A stretch of DNA of 64,000 bases from assembly GCF_905220415.1 (NCBI RefSeq), contig NC_059546.1, positions 10,980,001-11,044,000 of the forward strand, read 5' to 3'. The stretch comes from Colias croceus. Taxonomy: Eukaryota > Arthropoda > Insecta > Lepidoptera > Pieridae. The position numbers and the translations under genes are program-made. Positions 37,269 through 49,430 of this stretch are shown here, piece by piece (the first letter of the stretch is position 1; every line of letters begins with the position of its first letter). Below the pieces are notes generated by a model. It was not told the DNA's origin. It saw only the letters and a program-made list of their open reading frames with translations, and searched no databases.

Positions 37269-37910
37269 AATAGACAAACAAAGAGCTGATATAACAAAAA
37301 AAAAAATGTTAAGTACTTACTTACTTATTCAATATTTTTCTAAAAACATTTTTATAAAATATTTTTGTTCGTGTAACTAAGGGAACGCATCTATTTTGAA
37401 TTAAAGAAATTAATTTCCCGTTACGAAAACCACTGAACTGAACATTTTGTTGTGGTTTGCAACGGTTTTGAGCCATTTGCATTTAGATAATTATGTTATT
37501 ATATTGAAAGTGACAGTAGTCGGAATAAACCAAATGCACCAGACTTCCCTTCTCTAATGAAACTGTAAAAAGTATTGATTTATTAAATAACAGAAAGTGG
37601 TTAGATTATATAACGTTTTAGAGATTTTATAAAGCTTAACATAATTCGATAAAATTTTAAAGATATTTCGGTTGCAGATGTGCCTAGTTTAGATAAAATA
37701 AAATGAGATAAACATACCTATTTAGATTTTAGAGACTAGAGACAACTCAATGCAAATTAATTCTATAAATTTTATAATTAATGTATTACGTGTTTCTTTA
37801 TATTAATAAATGTTCAGATTAATTTTTGTGATCGTGATTTGATAAGGTAGGTACTTATATAAATTAATTCCAGCATTTCTGTGTAGAATCTGCTTTCCGT
37901 GATAAATAGT

Positions 37911-37998
37911 AGGGTAAGAGCGGGCAACTCCAGTCAGGAGATAATACCAGTCACTTTACTATTACATACAAAATGGTGCGCTAAATGCACACACACAT
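37911..37998 (+). repeat. 88-bp direct repeat, copy 1
   Basis: It begins AGGGTAAGAGCGGGCAACTC and ends in an AC run. It is nearly identical to 38418-38505. Confidence 0.9.
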
Positions 37999-38417
37999 GT
38001 GAACAAGATGGCGTGATCGTTCTATCTGTTTGACTTTGAGTCTAATAAAATAATTGGTTCTTGTGAATATTGAACAAGGAAGTATTGAACATTAACTTGA
38101 ACTTATCTCGTGTGATATTAACGTTTTTGTTGTGAGGTGGAGTCCGTTATGCAATCGGGAGACCTTTCTCTGAGATAGCGCCGTTAGCTGTCGAATCATT
38201 TTGGTGTAGGTACCTGAAGCGTTTTGTATTATCTGAATCTATTGTAATAGCTATGAAGCATCTTTGTTATCCAATAGCTTAATATGTAATGACTACATAA
38301 TATTTTGAAATAAAGTGATCAGTCGAATCTGTCTGTTCGCGATAAGCTCGAAAACATCTAGGTTGAAAGCTTGAATTAAATAATAGCGAAAATTTATGAT
38401 CTGGTGGCAATCTACTT

Positions 38418-38505
38418 AGGGTAAGAGCGGGCAACCCCAGTCAGGAGATAATACCAGTCACTTTACTATTACATACAAAATGGTGCGCTAAATGCACACA
38501 CACAC
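38418..38505 (+). repeat. 88-bp direct repeat, copy 2
   Basis: It begins AGGGTAAGAGCGGGCAACCC. I see one mismatch to the copy 507 bases upstream, and the flanks outside both copies differ. Confidence 0.9.
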
Positions 38506-40984
38506 TAGTCCAAAAAACTCTTAGAAGGCTTCATTCATTCAATGGATAATAAATAAGTAGGTAATTATTTTTATTTAAATTGTAAATGATTGATTGAAAT
38601 GTATTAGACGCATAATTCTTTACAACATATTTAGGTACTCAGAGAAATTGAGTTAATCTGTAGTATTTCGAGCATGTGTGTATCTTTAAGATGGATTATA
38701 TTTTCTTTCTTTTCTGTACAATCATAGTTTTCTTAACCTAAGAAAGAACTTGAAAAATAACTCCCCTCGGGAGTCGAATATATGACCTATATGGACCTGT
38801 GTGGATCTCTAGCCAAATATGCATACCTACCACTGCACCACCGGGTCGTAATTTCGTAAACACATACATTAAAATCAAGAATGCTATGTACCGTTTATGT
38901 TATTATATGTTAGCATTTTTAACGGTAGTCCATGTCCCATGATAACCGACTACCGCAAGAACTGACGCGGACGCGACGCGACGGCAGAAACACTTTCATT
39001 GGAAACCTGTCCTGGGTTAATAAATAATAATTTTTCATTTATTTCCTTTGTTTTTATATGTTTATTAAAAGTGTAAAACTACTTTTAGTTTCTGTGGTGT
39101 ACATATTATAAAGAGAAAAAATTACGTAATAAGGCGTAAACTATAGACCGATCTCCGGTTAAAGATACCTACTGCCAATATAATATACCTACATACAAAA
39201 ATCTATAATGGTGATTACCATGTGATAACTTACAATATGAGCATAATACTTATGATAGGTACGCATAATAACCTAATAAGTATTTCTGTTTCCTACTTTA
39301 ATAATTTGAAACAACAATCGTATCGAAATCGAAATAAGTAGGTATTACAGCAGATTTTACCAAGAAGCCGAAGATTCATCACAATATCGTGTGTGGAAGG
39401 TGGAAGCAATCTCGTACGGACGCATTCAGATGTGCACTGATGCAATCGATTTGTTTACTGAACATTAATATTTATCTGGAGCTGTTAAAACTGTCAAATA
39501 GTAACATATTTAAAGTTGCCGAAAATGTACAATATAATAATTTCTAACTCATATTTTCACTGTCGGCTCAAACTTGTTATATAATACCTACTGATAGCTC
39601 AGTTTATACACTGCTAAATAAAAAATAATGGTCCCATGAAAAATTAAACTCTATATTTGAACAGCACTTCACTTCATACTAGGTACTTTTACTTTTCTTA
39701 CGTTTTATTTACCCTATCACTTTACTTTCATCTAAATTAGTGTTTTATAGGCACAAATATAGTTTTAGCTAATAAAAGAAAAAGTGTCTATGACAATAAC
39801 ATGCATGGAATAAATGTTGAAGGCACGTTAATAGGTCGAGGTTGTAAACAATTAGCATGCAAATAATCTATTATAATTCTATCTATAAAACTGAAAGTTT
39901 ACGAAACTACAGCGAGGATCTGTAACCCAGTAAACCTTATAAGTCTTGCAGTAAGTAGGCCTCGTCTCAGAGGAGCTGTGCTAAAGGAATAATAATTATA
40001 TTGATAAACTGACAATGAAACTTAGCATATTAAATTGGTTTTACATATTAGAATTGCCATAATATACAGATACTAAGTGGGAAATTAATGTAACCTATTT
40101 CATTTTCATCCAAATCCTATAAATTTTTTATGTACTTACTTACTTAACTAACTACTTTATTTAATAATAACAATCTCGCTTAGAGCTTGCGATTTAAAAT
40201 CATGTTTAAATGTGTTTAAGAAATTAGTAATATTAATGTATAGATACATAAAAAAGAAATAACAACTCTATATAAATACTGAATACCAGTGATCGAAATA
40301 TGACAATAACATTAGGAGAGTGTCGTAACCTAATTGTGCTCACAAATGTACCGTGAAATCAAAACACCTGCACCGACACTCTACCTGTCTTCACGTAATC
40401 TTTCGGATAGACCAAGCAAGAAAAATCATATTTTTTCAGCTAAGTCATAATATACATTTCATATTTACTCATATTGCCTCGACGCGAAAGACGCGAGTTT
40501 GAATCCCACCTCGTGACCGAATTTTGTCTATTCTTTAAAAAAATAGATTTTTAACTTGTCGTAGGTATTATATATATGCATGCTTGTATAGAATATCTCA
40601 CGGATCACGGTGATAATTATTAATAAATCAAATCAAATAATTTATTGCATACACATTTTACATAATATTAAAAAGTTAAAAACCCTATGCAGGTATAAGG
40701 TAGATATTGCAATACATAAATATCCAGCAGTAAAAGAATTCAGTCTAGTAGTTCTCTTTTCAGCTCTATATTAATTATTAGATAGTACAACAATTATTTA
40801 TGCAAGACTAACTTATTCATTAAAAGTGGAAAAGTACCTACCTACCAGTATACGGCGAAGAAATGAATTGTTTTTTTTACAGGAAGCTCAGAATAAATGT
40901 CAGATTCATGAGAAAATGAAGCTGATATTGTTGTGATATTCTGCGAACACTGCTATAGTTCCTATATTGATTTACATTTTACTA

Positions 40985-41137
40985 ACTTTTCGCCCGCAGC
41001 TTCGCCCGCGTTGTCAAAGGAAAACACGGATAATTCCCGTTCCTGTAGGATTTTCGGGATAAAAACTATCCATGAAACTTGGTTCAGTAGTTTTTGCGTG
41101 AAGGGGTACATACAAACTTTCGCATTTATAAAGTTAG
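40985..41137 (-). repeat. Helitron-like repeat, family C
   Basis: It runs from TTTTCGCCCGCAGCTTCGCC through GTTCAGTAGTTTTTGCGTGA to ACTTTCGCATTTATAAAGTT. It is a minus-strand copy that lacks some internal sequence of 23132-23350. Confidence 0.6.
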
Positions 41138-41559
41138 TAGGATAAGACGTACCTAACTATCTATTGGGAATACTTTTTATTCTATTAATTAAGTAAGTAG
41201 GTATAGAGATTTTGTTCTTTAAAAACTAAAATAAAAAAGATTATCTCACTCAGGAACGAAACAGCTTTCTACTGGTCAATGAATTTTATGTACCTACTTA
41301 TTATCATTGCAATGACTGGCAATGACATGGTAAATTTAACAAATATTTACATTACATAACTCAAACTTAATGTTATTCACTATTAGATTTAAACTCAGCA
41401 TATAATTTGAGTTTTCAACCAGTTTCCATGGTGTACCTTCTAAACTAAACCACAGACTAAACATCATTTTACCGTGAGAACAGATTGATGTATTTATTGG
41501 GAACACAGAATAGATGCTTAGATAACAAAGCCCCACTGATTGTTTAATCTTGCATAGAT

Positions 41560-41672
41560 ACGAATATTATAAAGCTGAAGATCGCGCGCGCGGAGACCCT
41601 GAAGAATATGTTTGTTTGAACGCGCCAATATCGGGAACTAGTGGTCCGATTTGAAAAATTCTTTCAATGTCA
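41560..41672 (+). repeat. Helitron-like repeat, family A (partial)
   Basis: It contains TACGAATATTATAAAGCTGA and GTGGTCCGATTTGAAAAATT. About 22 extra GC-rich bases (ATCGCGCGCGCGGAGACC) interrupt it near the start. The 3' end is missing. Confidence 0.55.
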
Positions 41673-42611
41673 GATTTAAAGATAACCGATTTATCGTAGC
41701 TGTATCATACCTATAGGTACAAATAAAAACTACTTTCTGAGTTTCCATTTCAAATAAAATTTTAGATTTTATATTTAAAATTTTCTTAAGTTAAGCTAGA
41801 TCAATTTGTTAAAAATACACAAAGTTTCACATTATCATAACCTGCCCTTTGAATTTCCTTATGCGATTTCCATTTGACGTGTTATCAACGTTTCCCGGAA
41901 GCGGCCATTTTGTCTAGTTGCACAATATGGCCGCCACTTCCGGCGGGAATTTACATGAACGAATAGTATCATTTTCTGGAAATATAAGTAGGTACTTGAG
42001 TTAGATTCTAGTTTTAGAATGTTAGGTCCGTAAACGGTAAGTTCTATCATTATTGGTCCATGGTTCTATCTATAGCTACTTACGATATATTATTTACTTT
42101 AACAATTTTATGGAAGGCTCATAAAAAAAGCTTCATTCATCAACATTTTTTGTTCAGAATAATTATTATAATACGTAAGTAGGTACATGAAAAATTATAA
42201 ATACACTATCATAATATTTTAAATGTATTAAGCTACCTACCTACCTAACTATAATAATTATTACTGAATCTTTGCAAAAACGAAAATGAAATTTCTAGGA
42301 AAAGCCCATCAAAAGAATTCAGAATGTAATAGATGCAAAATACATTCGTTTTACATAATTTAAATTAATTGTTAACGAGGTAAAAAAGCGAAAGCTTCCT
42401 TGCTAAGTGTATTCGATTAAATTTTGCATGGAGATAGTTTGTAATTACATACTAATTAGGTACTCTCGAGTCTTATCTCTAATAAAATGTTTTCAGTAGA
42501 TTTTTGTAATAATTTTTAGATGTATACAAATATATTTACTATTAGTTATTAGTATTATAAAATTGTCTTTGACATTAATTATTATATATATTATCAACTT
42601 TTCAAACCACC

Positions 42612-42770
42612 TTTTTATTTTCACGCCCTCTCGTGGGCAACATATAAACTAAAACATCACTACAGCCACAGACTAATAATAATATACTACGTATCTACAG
42701 CTGTACTTAAATAGCAAAGACGATACAACGTAATATTTAATAATATCCCTAGATGGTTCTGAATATAATT
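42612..42770 (+). repeat. diverged dispersed repeat, copy 1
   Basis: It shares TTTTTATTTT(C/T)ACGCCCTC, an ACTAAAACATCACTAC-like segment, CGTAATATTTAATA and CTAGATGG(T/C)TCTG with 42975-43085. The orders agree and spacings differ slightly. Confidence 0.6.
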
Positions 42771-42805
42771 TTAAGATATATATATACGTGCTTATATAGT
42801 TAATT

Positions 42806-42863
42806 AATGTACATTTATATAATAAAGATGACATAATGTACATTTATATAATAAAGATGACAT
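42806..42863 (+). repeat. exact 29-bp tandem duplication
   Basis: The unit begins AATGTACATTTATATAATAA and ends GATGACAT. It occurs twice back to back without visible differences. Confidence 0.95.
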
Positions 42864-42974
42864 ATTATTTTCTATTTTTGATTTTATTAAATAACACTAT
42901 TTTATGACCATCGCATTTATCTCTAATTTAAGCAATATTTAAAATAACTATAAATTATTGTTAATAAAACAACA

Positions 42975-43085
42975 ATATTTATTTTTATTTTTACGCCCTC
43001 TTGTTGGTAAACTATGAACTAACACTACACTGCACTGCACCTTAAAACCGTAATATTTAATATTGCCTCTAGATGGCTCTGTACA
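42975..43085 (+). repeat. diverged dispersed repeat, copy 2
   Basis: This is the partner of 42612-42770, with the same word order (ACGCCCTCTTG.., CGTAATATTTAATA, CTAGATGGCTCTG) but a shorter middle. Confidence 0.6.
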
Positions 43086-43959
43086 CAATTTCAAAAAGTT
43101 TCTATATCTGATACAATAGATGTCGCTATTTCAATTTTTGATGTTGGTAAATGTTAAAAATACTTACAGCTATGTAATGACGATTCGAAAGTGCTACTAA
43201 ATACTATAGCTGTAGTCTAATTGAATAAATGAATGTTTGAGTTTGAGTTTGATGTTAAATATAATTTATAACGCCTAGAATATTGTATCTCAAAACCGTA
43301 ATTATTCTGATGATGAAAATAGGTATATTTTTATTTTATTAATCGCTCAACCGCATTTCCAATTACGATGGATATGAAATCTGTTGCTAAATTAATAATT
43401 GTAGCAGGTAAATAAGTAGATAGCTGTAGCAGTAGGATGAATTATTATTGGATTTACTTACGGGAAGAACATATTGTAAGTATTTATATAGATAGTTACC
43501 AATATCTATATTCCATAAATACAAATTTTATAATAAATAAAATAAAGGCATAAAACCCAATTCATATTATAACTATTATATTATTACCTACTTACATAAA
43601 TTAAAAGTTTTAATTGAAAAAAAAAATTACCTTTAAAACACAGCATTATAACTGATGTAAGTACATATTTAAATATTAATATAAGTATTATTATATCCGT
43701 AATATTTCAAAAACTTAAATTTTCATATTTTCAGAACTAGAAACGATTTTCAGAAAATAAACGATTTAGGTATTTATTTATTTATATATATAGAAAACAT
43801 GAATCCAAATCTGCAAAATTACATACAATAGAATCTGTTACAAAATTGGAAAGCCCCGGACCATCACAAATTCAAGAGGCAGTACTGCAGCTAATACCAC
43901 TACAAATATGGAATGAAAAACAATTAGGTAATGAAGAACAATATCAAGGAATATGCAAA

Positions 43960-44062
43960 TCTATACTAATATTATAAAGTTGAAGAGTTTGTTTGTTTGT
44001 TTGAACGTGCTAATCACAGGAACTTACTGGTCAGTGGTCGGATTTGAAAAATTCTTTCGGTG
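43960..44062 (+). repeat. Helitron-like repeat, family A (3'-truncated)
   Basis: It starts AAATCTATACTAATATTATA and carries GTTTGTTTGTTTGAACGTGC and GGATTTGAAAAATTCTTTCG, then loses similarity. Confidence 0.6.
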
Positions 44063-44173
44063 CTAAAGACCAAGAATAAGACGTTATTCATTTATCTAAA
44101 TTGTTATTCGTGGTGGAAAATCTTTCCCATAAGTAGGAATCTCGATTTATATAATTTGAGAATAATCTTTATA

Positions 44174-44548
44174 CAGGGTGTCTCACTATTGGTATACGAA
44201 GCGCGAAGGGACTTGTAGTTTTGCATAATATACTGATCACGTAAAAAATACTTAAACAAAAGAAAATCCATGTTTTCTTCACTAGCTTCGCGAAGCCGGC
44301 ATATACCTACCACTTCTCTAATGCGAGCATTTTGTCTATGAAAACCACAGATTTACTGTTCTGTGATGAAAACATAATCTTAAATGACAGCTCAAGTACT
44401 GGTATCAAAATTGGGCTTGTTATGGGTGTACACATAGAGTTTTAAGAATTCATCTATCTGAAAAAGAAATGCGTCTGGAATTTTATAAGTATTTTTTACG
44501 TACTCAGCGTATGCAAAACTATAACCCTACCAACAGTGGGACACCCTG
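44174..44548. mobile_element. 375-bp TA-flanked MITE (Tc1/mariner-like ends)
   Basis: The ends CAGGGTGTCTCACT and AGTGGGACACCCTG are inverted, with further inverted similarity (GTAGTTTTGCATA / TATGCAAAACTATA) inward. TA occurs on both sides. This suits a non-autonomous Tc1/mariner-type element. No coding is present. Confidence 0.75.
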
Positions 44549-45816
44549 TACCTATATTTCTGACTAAAAATAAAACTGAATTCAATCTCATATCATAATA
44601 AAATTATCTTGAATAATTTTTGTATTATTTCGTCGATATATTTTTAGACACCCTCGCAAGCAAAGGTAGTAAATACTAAATTCTTTGTTATCTGCTCGTA
44701 TAATATTATCTCAAATCTAACATAAAATTTATAAAATTTTCCCTCATGTAATATGCAAAGCTTCAGGTCAACTTTTTAATTATTGCAGTTAATAAGGTAA
44801 ATTGTGGAATGACACGTACCTAGCTAAGAGAAACAGGGAAATGCTGAATTTTAGGAGCTGTCAGCTGCTGTCATGTTGGCATCAGATTTGGCGGGAAATG
44901 CGCAATTAGCGCGCGTTACTGCATGCGCCATTTTGAATGTGAGATCTATTTTACAATCATGTTAATATGATGGTTGTTGAAACATTGACGGATTTACAGG
45001 CAAAATAATACGTAAAGTCAAAACAAAATATTAATTTATTATAGATTTAGGTAGACTAAAAAATTCAGTGCAGCATTTAATGATTTCAAATGCATACTTT
45101 AATTATTTATGTTTGAGATTCTTCATCTTAGTAGGTATTTATAATTTATTGCAAACCAAAATATAAAATTGAAAACCTAGTTCCATAGAATTGGCGTTAT
45201 TTTCACATCTTGTTTGGTTGCCAGCGTTTACAAGGGAAGCTAATAATAATACCTACGTTTTTTAAGTCATCGACTTACAAATCAGTAAAACTCGTCTTTT
45301 TACCATTATAATATTATTATGCTGTGTGTGTGAATATGTTAGGTAATTTTCCTCATAAATTAATTTAAAAGAAAATAATTAAAATTCTTTGTAGAGTATT
45401 CTCAATAATTTTAATATTTTAACGAAAATAGAAACGATATTTTGTATAAAGTGGAGATTTTAACTTTCTAATTGACTTGTAAGTTGTAGGTGGGAATGGT
45501 CTCACATTACGATAATTTGCTAAAAGCTCTTTCATGTTTAACTAGACGAAGACATTAAAGAAGTTCTTTTGAAGTACCGTACACACTGCCTGTAAACTTT
45601 ATAGAACTAGCTTATTGTTTCAAAAATTAAGTACAAATTTTTTTAATATAATATTATGTTGATGTGTGATCAAGTTATTATTGTGAAAGAAGGCATCTTT
45701 GTTGAAATATTTAAGAGTAAAAAATATTGTGTTGATGATATTCCAACATTATAAAAACAATAAAACTAACTAAGTACATAGGTATACCGTTTTTTACTTT
45801 TCAGATTAATAAAAAT

Positions 45817-46097
45817 ACAAGTGATAACTGCGTTAAAAACAACCGACTTCAAACTTGCACTTGCAAAATTTACAAATACCTACAGACAAAAATGCTCATA
45901 AAATAAAAACTTCTGGGCCTATCCGAATAAAATTTTTATGGGACCAATTCGACACCATCCCGCATCGAACAAAAAAAGAATCACGTAAATCGGTTCAGAA
46001 ACCTCGGAGTAATCGGTGTACATACATAAAAAAAAAAAAATATACCGGCCGAATTGATAACCTCCTCCTTTTTTTTGAAGTCGGTAAAAAATCCGTA
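45817..46097 (+). repeat. 281-bp dispersed element, copy 1
   Basis: It has short inverted tips (ACCGACTTCAAA / TTTGAAGTCGGT), an inner CGGTTCAGAAACCTCGGAGT and an A-run. It is almost identical to the inverted copy at 51802-52083. The open frame through it is just the repeat. This ACCGACTTC-tipped repeat is familiar from lepidopteran genomes. Confidence 0.8.
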
Positions 46098-46194
46098 GCT
46101 ATTTGATATTTTGGTTTTATGGCATTCAAGTGTTTTATTAAAGAATACATAAAATATATACATTCTTAAAGAATATAAAAAATTCCATCGTGAG

Positions 46195-46292
46195 GCGGGA
46201 TTCGAATGAACCGCACTGAACCGACTTAGATGAAATTTGGTACAAAAATAGGGAACTATGCAGGTTTATGTATGAGATGCAGAGAGCTAGTG
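46195..46292 (+). repeat. Helitron-like repeat, family B (short, degenerate)
   Basis: It includes ACTGAACCGACTTAGATGAA and ATTTGGTACAAAAATAGGGA, and ends GAGAGCTAGTGATAA. Confidence 0.4.
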
Positions 46293-46401
46293 ATAATATT
46301 ATATTAGCGTCTAATGTCTTGTTATTTATTTATTTAATTTTTAAAACTCGCTTAAAATCAACAAAGAAAATACAATACAGTCTGTACTATGCTTAACATA
46401 T

Positions 46402-46460
46402 TCAGTGACCCGTCACGGTCCGTTTTGTGTGAACTTAACGTTGCTCGTTCAGTCCAACAC
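46402..46460 (+). promoter_or_regulatory. putative transcription start and 5' leader of the secreted-protein gene
   Basis: ATTCAGTG at 46401-46408 fits the arthropod initiator TCAGT, 57 bases before the ATG. The stretch is GC-richer than its surroundings. I see no clear TATA box or downstream element. Confidence 0.4.
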
Positions 46461-46490
46461 ATGATGGCATCTCAACTCGGATTGCTTAGC
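46461..46490 (+). CDS. novel secreted protein, exon 1
   Basis: Two adjacent ATGs open MMASQLGLLS, and the exon ends at a consensus donor (AGC|GTAAGT). Joined in phase 0 to the exon at 46881 it gives MMASQLGLLSMLFLTVTC, a good signal peptide with an LGLLSMLFLTV core. This exon was chosen because exon 2 alone would start with a hydrophobic stretch too short to direct secretion. Confidence 0.7.
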
Positions 46491-46880
46491 GTAAGTAAAC
46501 AATTTTCTGTTTTGTATTTTCTAGTGTTTGATTTTTTGCGAGCATACATTTAGAAATTAAAGATTTCAACAGATTTTAATAAATTTTCAGTCTCTCGCGT
46601 GACCACGGAACGACGGGATAATAATATACCTAATGAGGAAGTCGCGTTTGAAATGTGTTAATGACTTTAATTTGTACTTTTTCCCTATATAGTAATTACC
46701 TATAACATATATTTTTTTTCAAATTGTTCTACCCTGTTTGTTCCCTTTACGCGATAGTGGCAATTTTTTTCAATTTCTAGCCAAGTTTTAGATCACTCGT
46801 ATTTATGAATTGATAATTGATATCATATCGGTGTTGTATCAATTATGTATAAAATTTTAATATAACAATTTCTATTTCAG

Positions 46881-47118
46881 ATGCTTTTCCTAACAGTCAC
46901 TTGCGAGTTCATCTCCGACAGTGGCTGGACTCCCATATCAAGAGAAAAGGCGGTTAATCCGGGAAATTTCATTAAAACACAAGTTTACGGGAATTCCCAA
47001 ACAGACTGGAATAGTGACGCGGACTCAACATTTACTGGAGAGATTCATATCAAATTACCTGATAGCCGTGAAATGTATGAAGGCTTTTATCCTAGAAATC
47101 TGGATGTACATAGAAAAG
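46881..47118 (+). CDS. novel secreted protein, exon 2
   Basis: This exon of 238 bases follows acceptor TCTATTTCAG and ends at AAAAG|GTAACC. It encodes residues 11-89 of the predicted 306-residue precursor. After the signal peptide comes FISDSGWTPISREKAVNPGN and a segment rich in Ser, Asp and Thr, ending in GFYPRNLDVHRK. No known domain is recognised. It joins exon 3 in phase 1, giving HRKDVLPP. An in-frame ATG sits right at the acceptor, so a shorter form from an alternative start is formally possible. Confidence 0.75.
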
Positions 47119-47396
47119 GTAACCCTATAATTTAATAGAAGAAATCAAATACATAGTCCTTAATTAACTTAATCTTTTTATAATTACGTTTTTTGTAATT
47201 ATAAAATCAACCACATCGCGTCAATTTTAATAAAATTGTTATGATGGATGGATTGGATACAATACTCTGGACTGTTAAAGTATGCACTACATCAAGATCA
47301 TCTACAGGATATTAATTAATTTCTAAAGTTAGAAATAAAACACAATTTCACATAAAATTATTTTTATTTACTAACATTTCTGTCATGACATTACAG

Positions 47397-48049
47397 ATGT
47401 ACTGCCTCCTACAAACTCCGATGAAAGAGAAGACAATTCTTTTGAACATCGAATAACCACAGAAATACCTTTGAAATTAAACATTGAAAGAACTGAAACA
47501 CTCAGAAGAAAAGCAAAGAAAATGAATGATAAAAATTATTCCGCTAAAGAAAATCTTATAGAAGACATAGACGCGAACGAAGACACATTTAAAATGGACA
47601 GGAAAGCAATTAATGATAAGTATGCAGTCACAGAACACGTGGACGATGACGTCATAGCAGAAAGTAGCATTGGCGAGGACTTTCCTCCACTTAAAGAAGT
47701 ACCAAGACACAACCCAACAGATGACTTCATTAAGATTCTTGCTAACTATAACATACGAAGTAGTGATAGGCTTCCAAATTACGCTCTCTCAAGGCAGAAC
47801 AGTCGTCATTCCAATAAATTTATTTACATGCCGTTAAGAATAGCAGAAGGGTTTAATAGCCCCAATCACTTGTTAGTGGACCCTTTGCTAGCAGTATTTT
47901 TGTCGAACTATGGTTATTATCTACCAGGCCTGTACGGTATTACGGGGAACTACCGGAATCTGTACGGGTATGTCGCTGCCAACAACATCCATAACAACCA
48001 GCCCTTTGGTTCTTACAAAATTTATTCTGATACAGATTCTTCTCATTAA
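47397..48049 (+). CDS. novel secreted protein, exon 3 and stop
   Basis: The acceptor GACATTACAG precedes the exon, which completes residues 90-306. The first half (about 90-200) is charged and probably disordered (many Glu, Asp, Lys, e.g. LRRKAKKMNDKNYSAKEN). The end is different: LLVDPLLAVFLSNYGYYLPG (about 248-267) followed by Gly/Tyr/Asn-rich YGITGNYRNLYGYVAANN and PFGSYKIYSD. Such Gly-Tyr-Asn tails are common in insect extracellular structural proteins (cuticle, silk, eggshell), but I recognise no family. There is no Cys after the signal peptide region. AATAAA signals follow about 150 bases downstream. A lineage-specific secreted protein is the safest call. Confidence 0.8.
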
Positions 48050-48198
48050 TGTATGCGGCAAAGTATTTTAAGCTAACTAATTTTGTTTTGTAATTTTTAC
48101 ATAGGTATAGTGATAAGGCCGTTGTGTTAATTAGGTAAGTATATCAATAATTTAGAATATTGTTCTATTTCTTAAACTTTAGTTTAAATATACTGTAA

Positions 48199-48216
48199 AA
48201 TAAAGTGTAAAATAAA
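48199..48216 (+). terminator. polyadenylation signals of the secreted-protein gene
   Basis: AATAAA occurs at 48199-48204 and again at 48211-48216, 150-167 bases after the stop codon. Confidence 0.65.
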
Positions 48217-48734
48217 TAATTTATATAATTTTAAACTCGATTCCTATAGAATATCAGTTATAGATACCTCTAATCAATCTTATAGTCGTAAGAACAAAAA
48301 TTTCATTACAAAAGATTGGTGCAAATTTAAAGTTTAAATCTGGCAAGCGTTTCGAGTTCATTCTAGTATTTTAGCCCGGATGAAATTATGTGCTAGTTAG
48401 GTCCTGGACGCATTCCAGTGTTCCCACGACTTGGCTACGTGCATTCTTTTCTTTGATTTGCTATCTTTAAAAGTGTTTTATGTTCCTTAAAAAGTACCTA
48501 CTATTTTTATATCTAGACTCTTGAGGTATTTGGTATAGCAGAATACTAGACAACTTCGATTCTACAATCTACATGCTGTATCTATTGTCTTAGTTGTTGT
48601 TCTGGGTGCTGGAGCCAGGAGATTCATTGGACTGATTTAAAAATAATAATTCATTTTTTTATTATAACTTCATTGGTCCACTTGTTAGTAACAATATTCT
48701 TATAACTATGTTAGTAATAAGAATATTGATTATT

Positions 48735-48922
48735 ATCCTTACTAATATTATAAATGCGAAAGTAACTCTGTCTGTCTGTCTGTTACTCAATCACGCCTAA
48801 ACTACTGAACCAATTTGCATGAAATTTGGTATAGAGATATGTATTTTGATACCCGAGAAAGGACATAGGCTACCTTTTATTGTGAAACATGTACCACGGG
48901 CGAAGCCGGGGCGGACCACTAG
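48735..48922 (+). repeat. Helitron-like repeat, family B
   Basis: It starts TATTATCCTTACTAATATTA and has GCGAAAGTAACTCTGTCTGT and TGAAATTTGGTATAGAGATA. It ends GGGGCGGACCACTAGT. It is the best-preserved copy of this type. Confidence 0.65.
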
Positions 48923-49240
48923 TGATGTATATGTATGATTTGTTTGTACTTCTGCGTTTTATGTTTGACGTTTGTACAGCCAAATTTTGGTGCAGCTATA
49001 CTATCTGTTATTGTATCGCTCTATCATTGGTCAACTGAACCTGCAAATTATAGACGTATTATAAAACGTAATATCATTTAGTATGGCGGCTTGTTGTTGC
49101 AGATGATGACTGAAAAAGAAGCCATGTAAAATATATTATGTCAACTCAATACGATATACATTGACTAATATTAATTATGACAAAATATTAGTTACTTATA
49201 TTATATTTTTTGGTAGTTTATAATACTGAATTCGCCGCGG

Positions 49241-49430
49241 CTTCGTTCGCGTGGTGTAAAATGTAACAAATTGTATAGGTAAATAATATTCAAAACCTTG
49301 CTCTAGAATCACTCTATCTGTTAAAAAATCGATTCGAACATGATTCGAACCTCTTTGCGTAGTTTTAAAGATTTAAGCATACATAGGGACGGAGAGACAG
49401 CGACACTTGTTTTATATCATGTCGTTATTT
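49241..49430 (-). repeat. Helitron-like repeat, family D
   Basis: A minus-strand copy with CGCGGCTTCGTTCGCGTGGT at the left, then ACCTTGCTCTAGAATCACTC, then ACATAGGGACGGAGAGACAG at the right. Confidence 0.55.

Larger units (their letters stand above)
25081..46401. other. intergenic region rich in transposon remains
   Basis: No host gene is supported between the divergent-facing starts near 25 kb and 46.4 kb. The most structured part is 26.9-34.4 kb, with four distinct transposable elements. From 34.5 to 46.4 kb there are mostly AT-rich sequence and short repeats, listed separately. I see nothing recognisable in 35.0-37.0, 38.6-40.9 and 44.6-45.8 kb. Confidence 0.6.

Noticed and set aside
40480..40530. 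Possible tRNA (GAGTTTGAATCCC resembles a B-box)
   Set aside because: No matching acceptor stem or anticodon arm could be drawn; more likely a remnant of a tRNA-derived SINE.
45855..46106. 83-codon frame, and its match at 51842-52045
   Set aside because: Both are translations of the same dispersed 281-bp repeat in opposite orientation, including an A-run giving poly-Lys.
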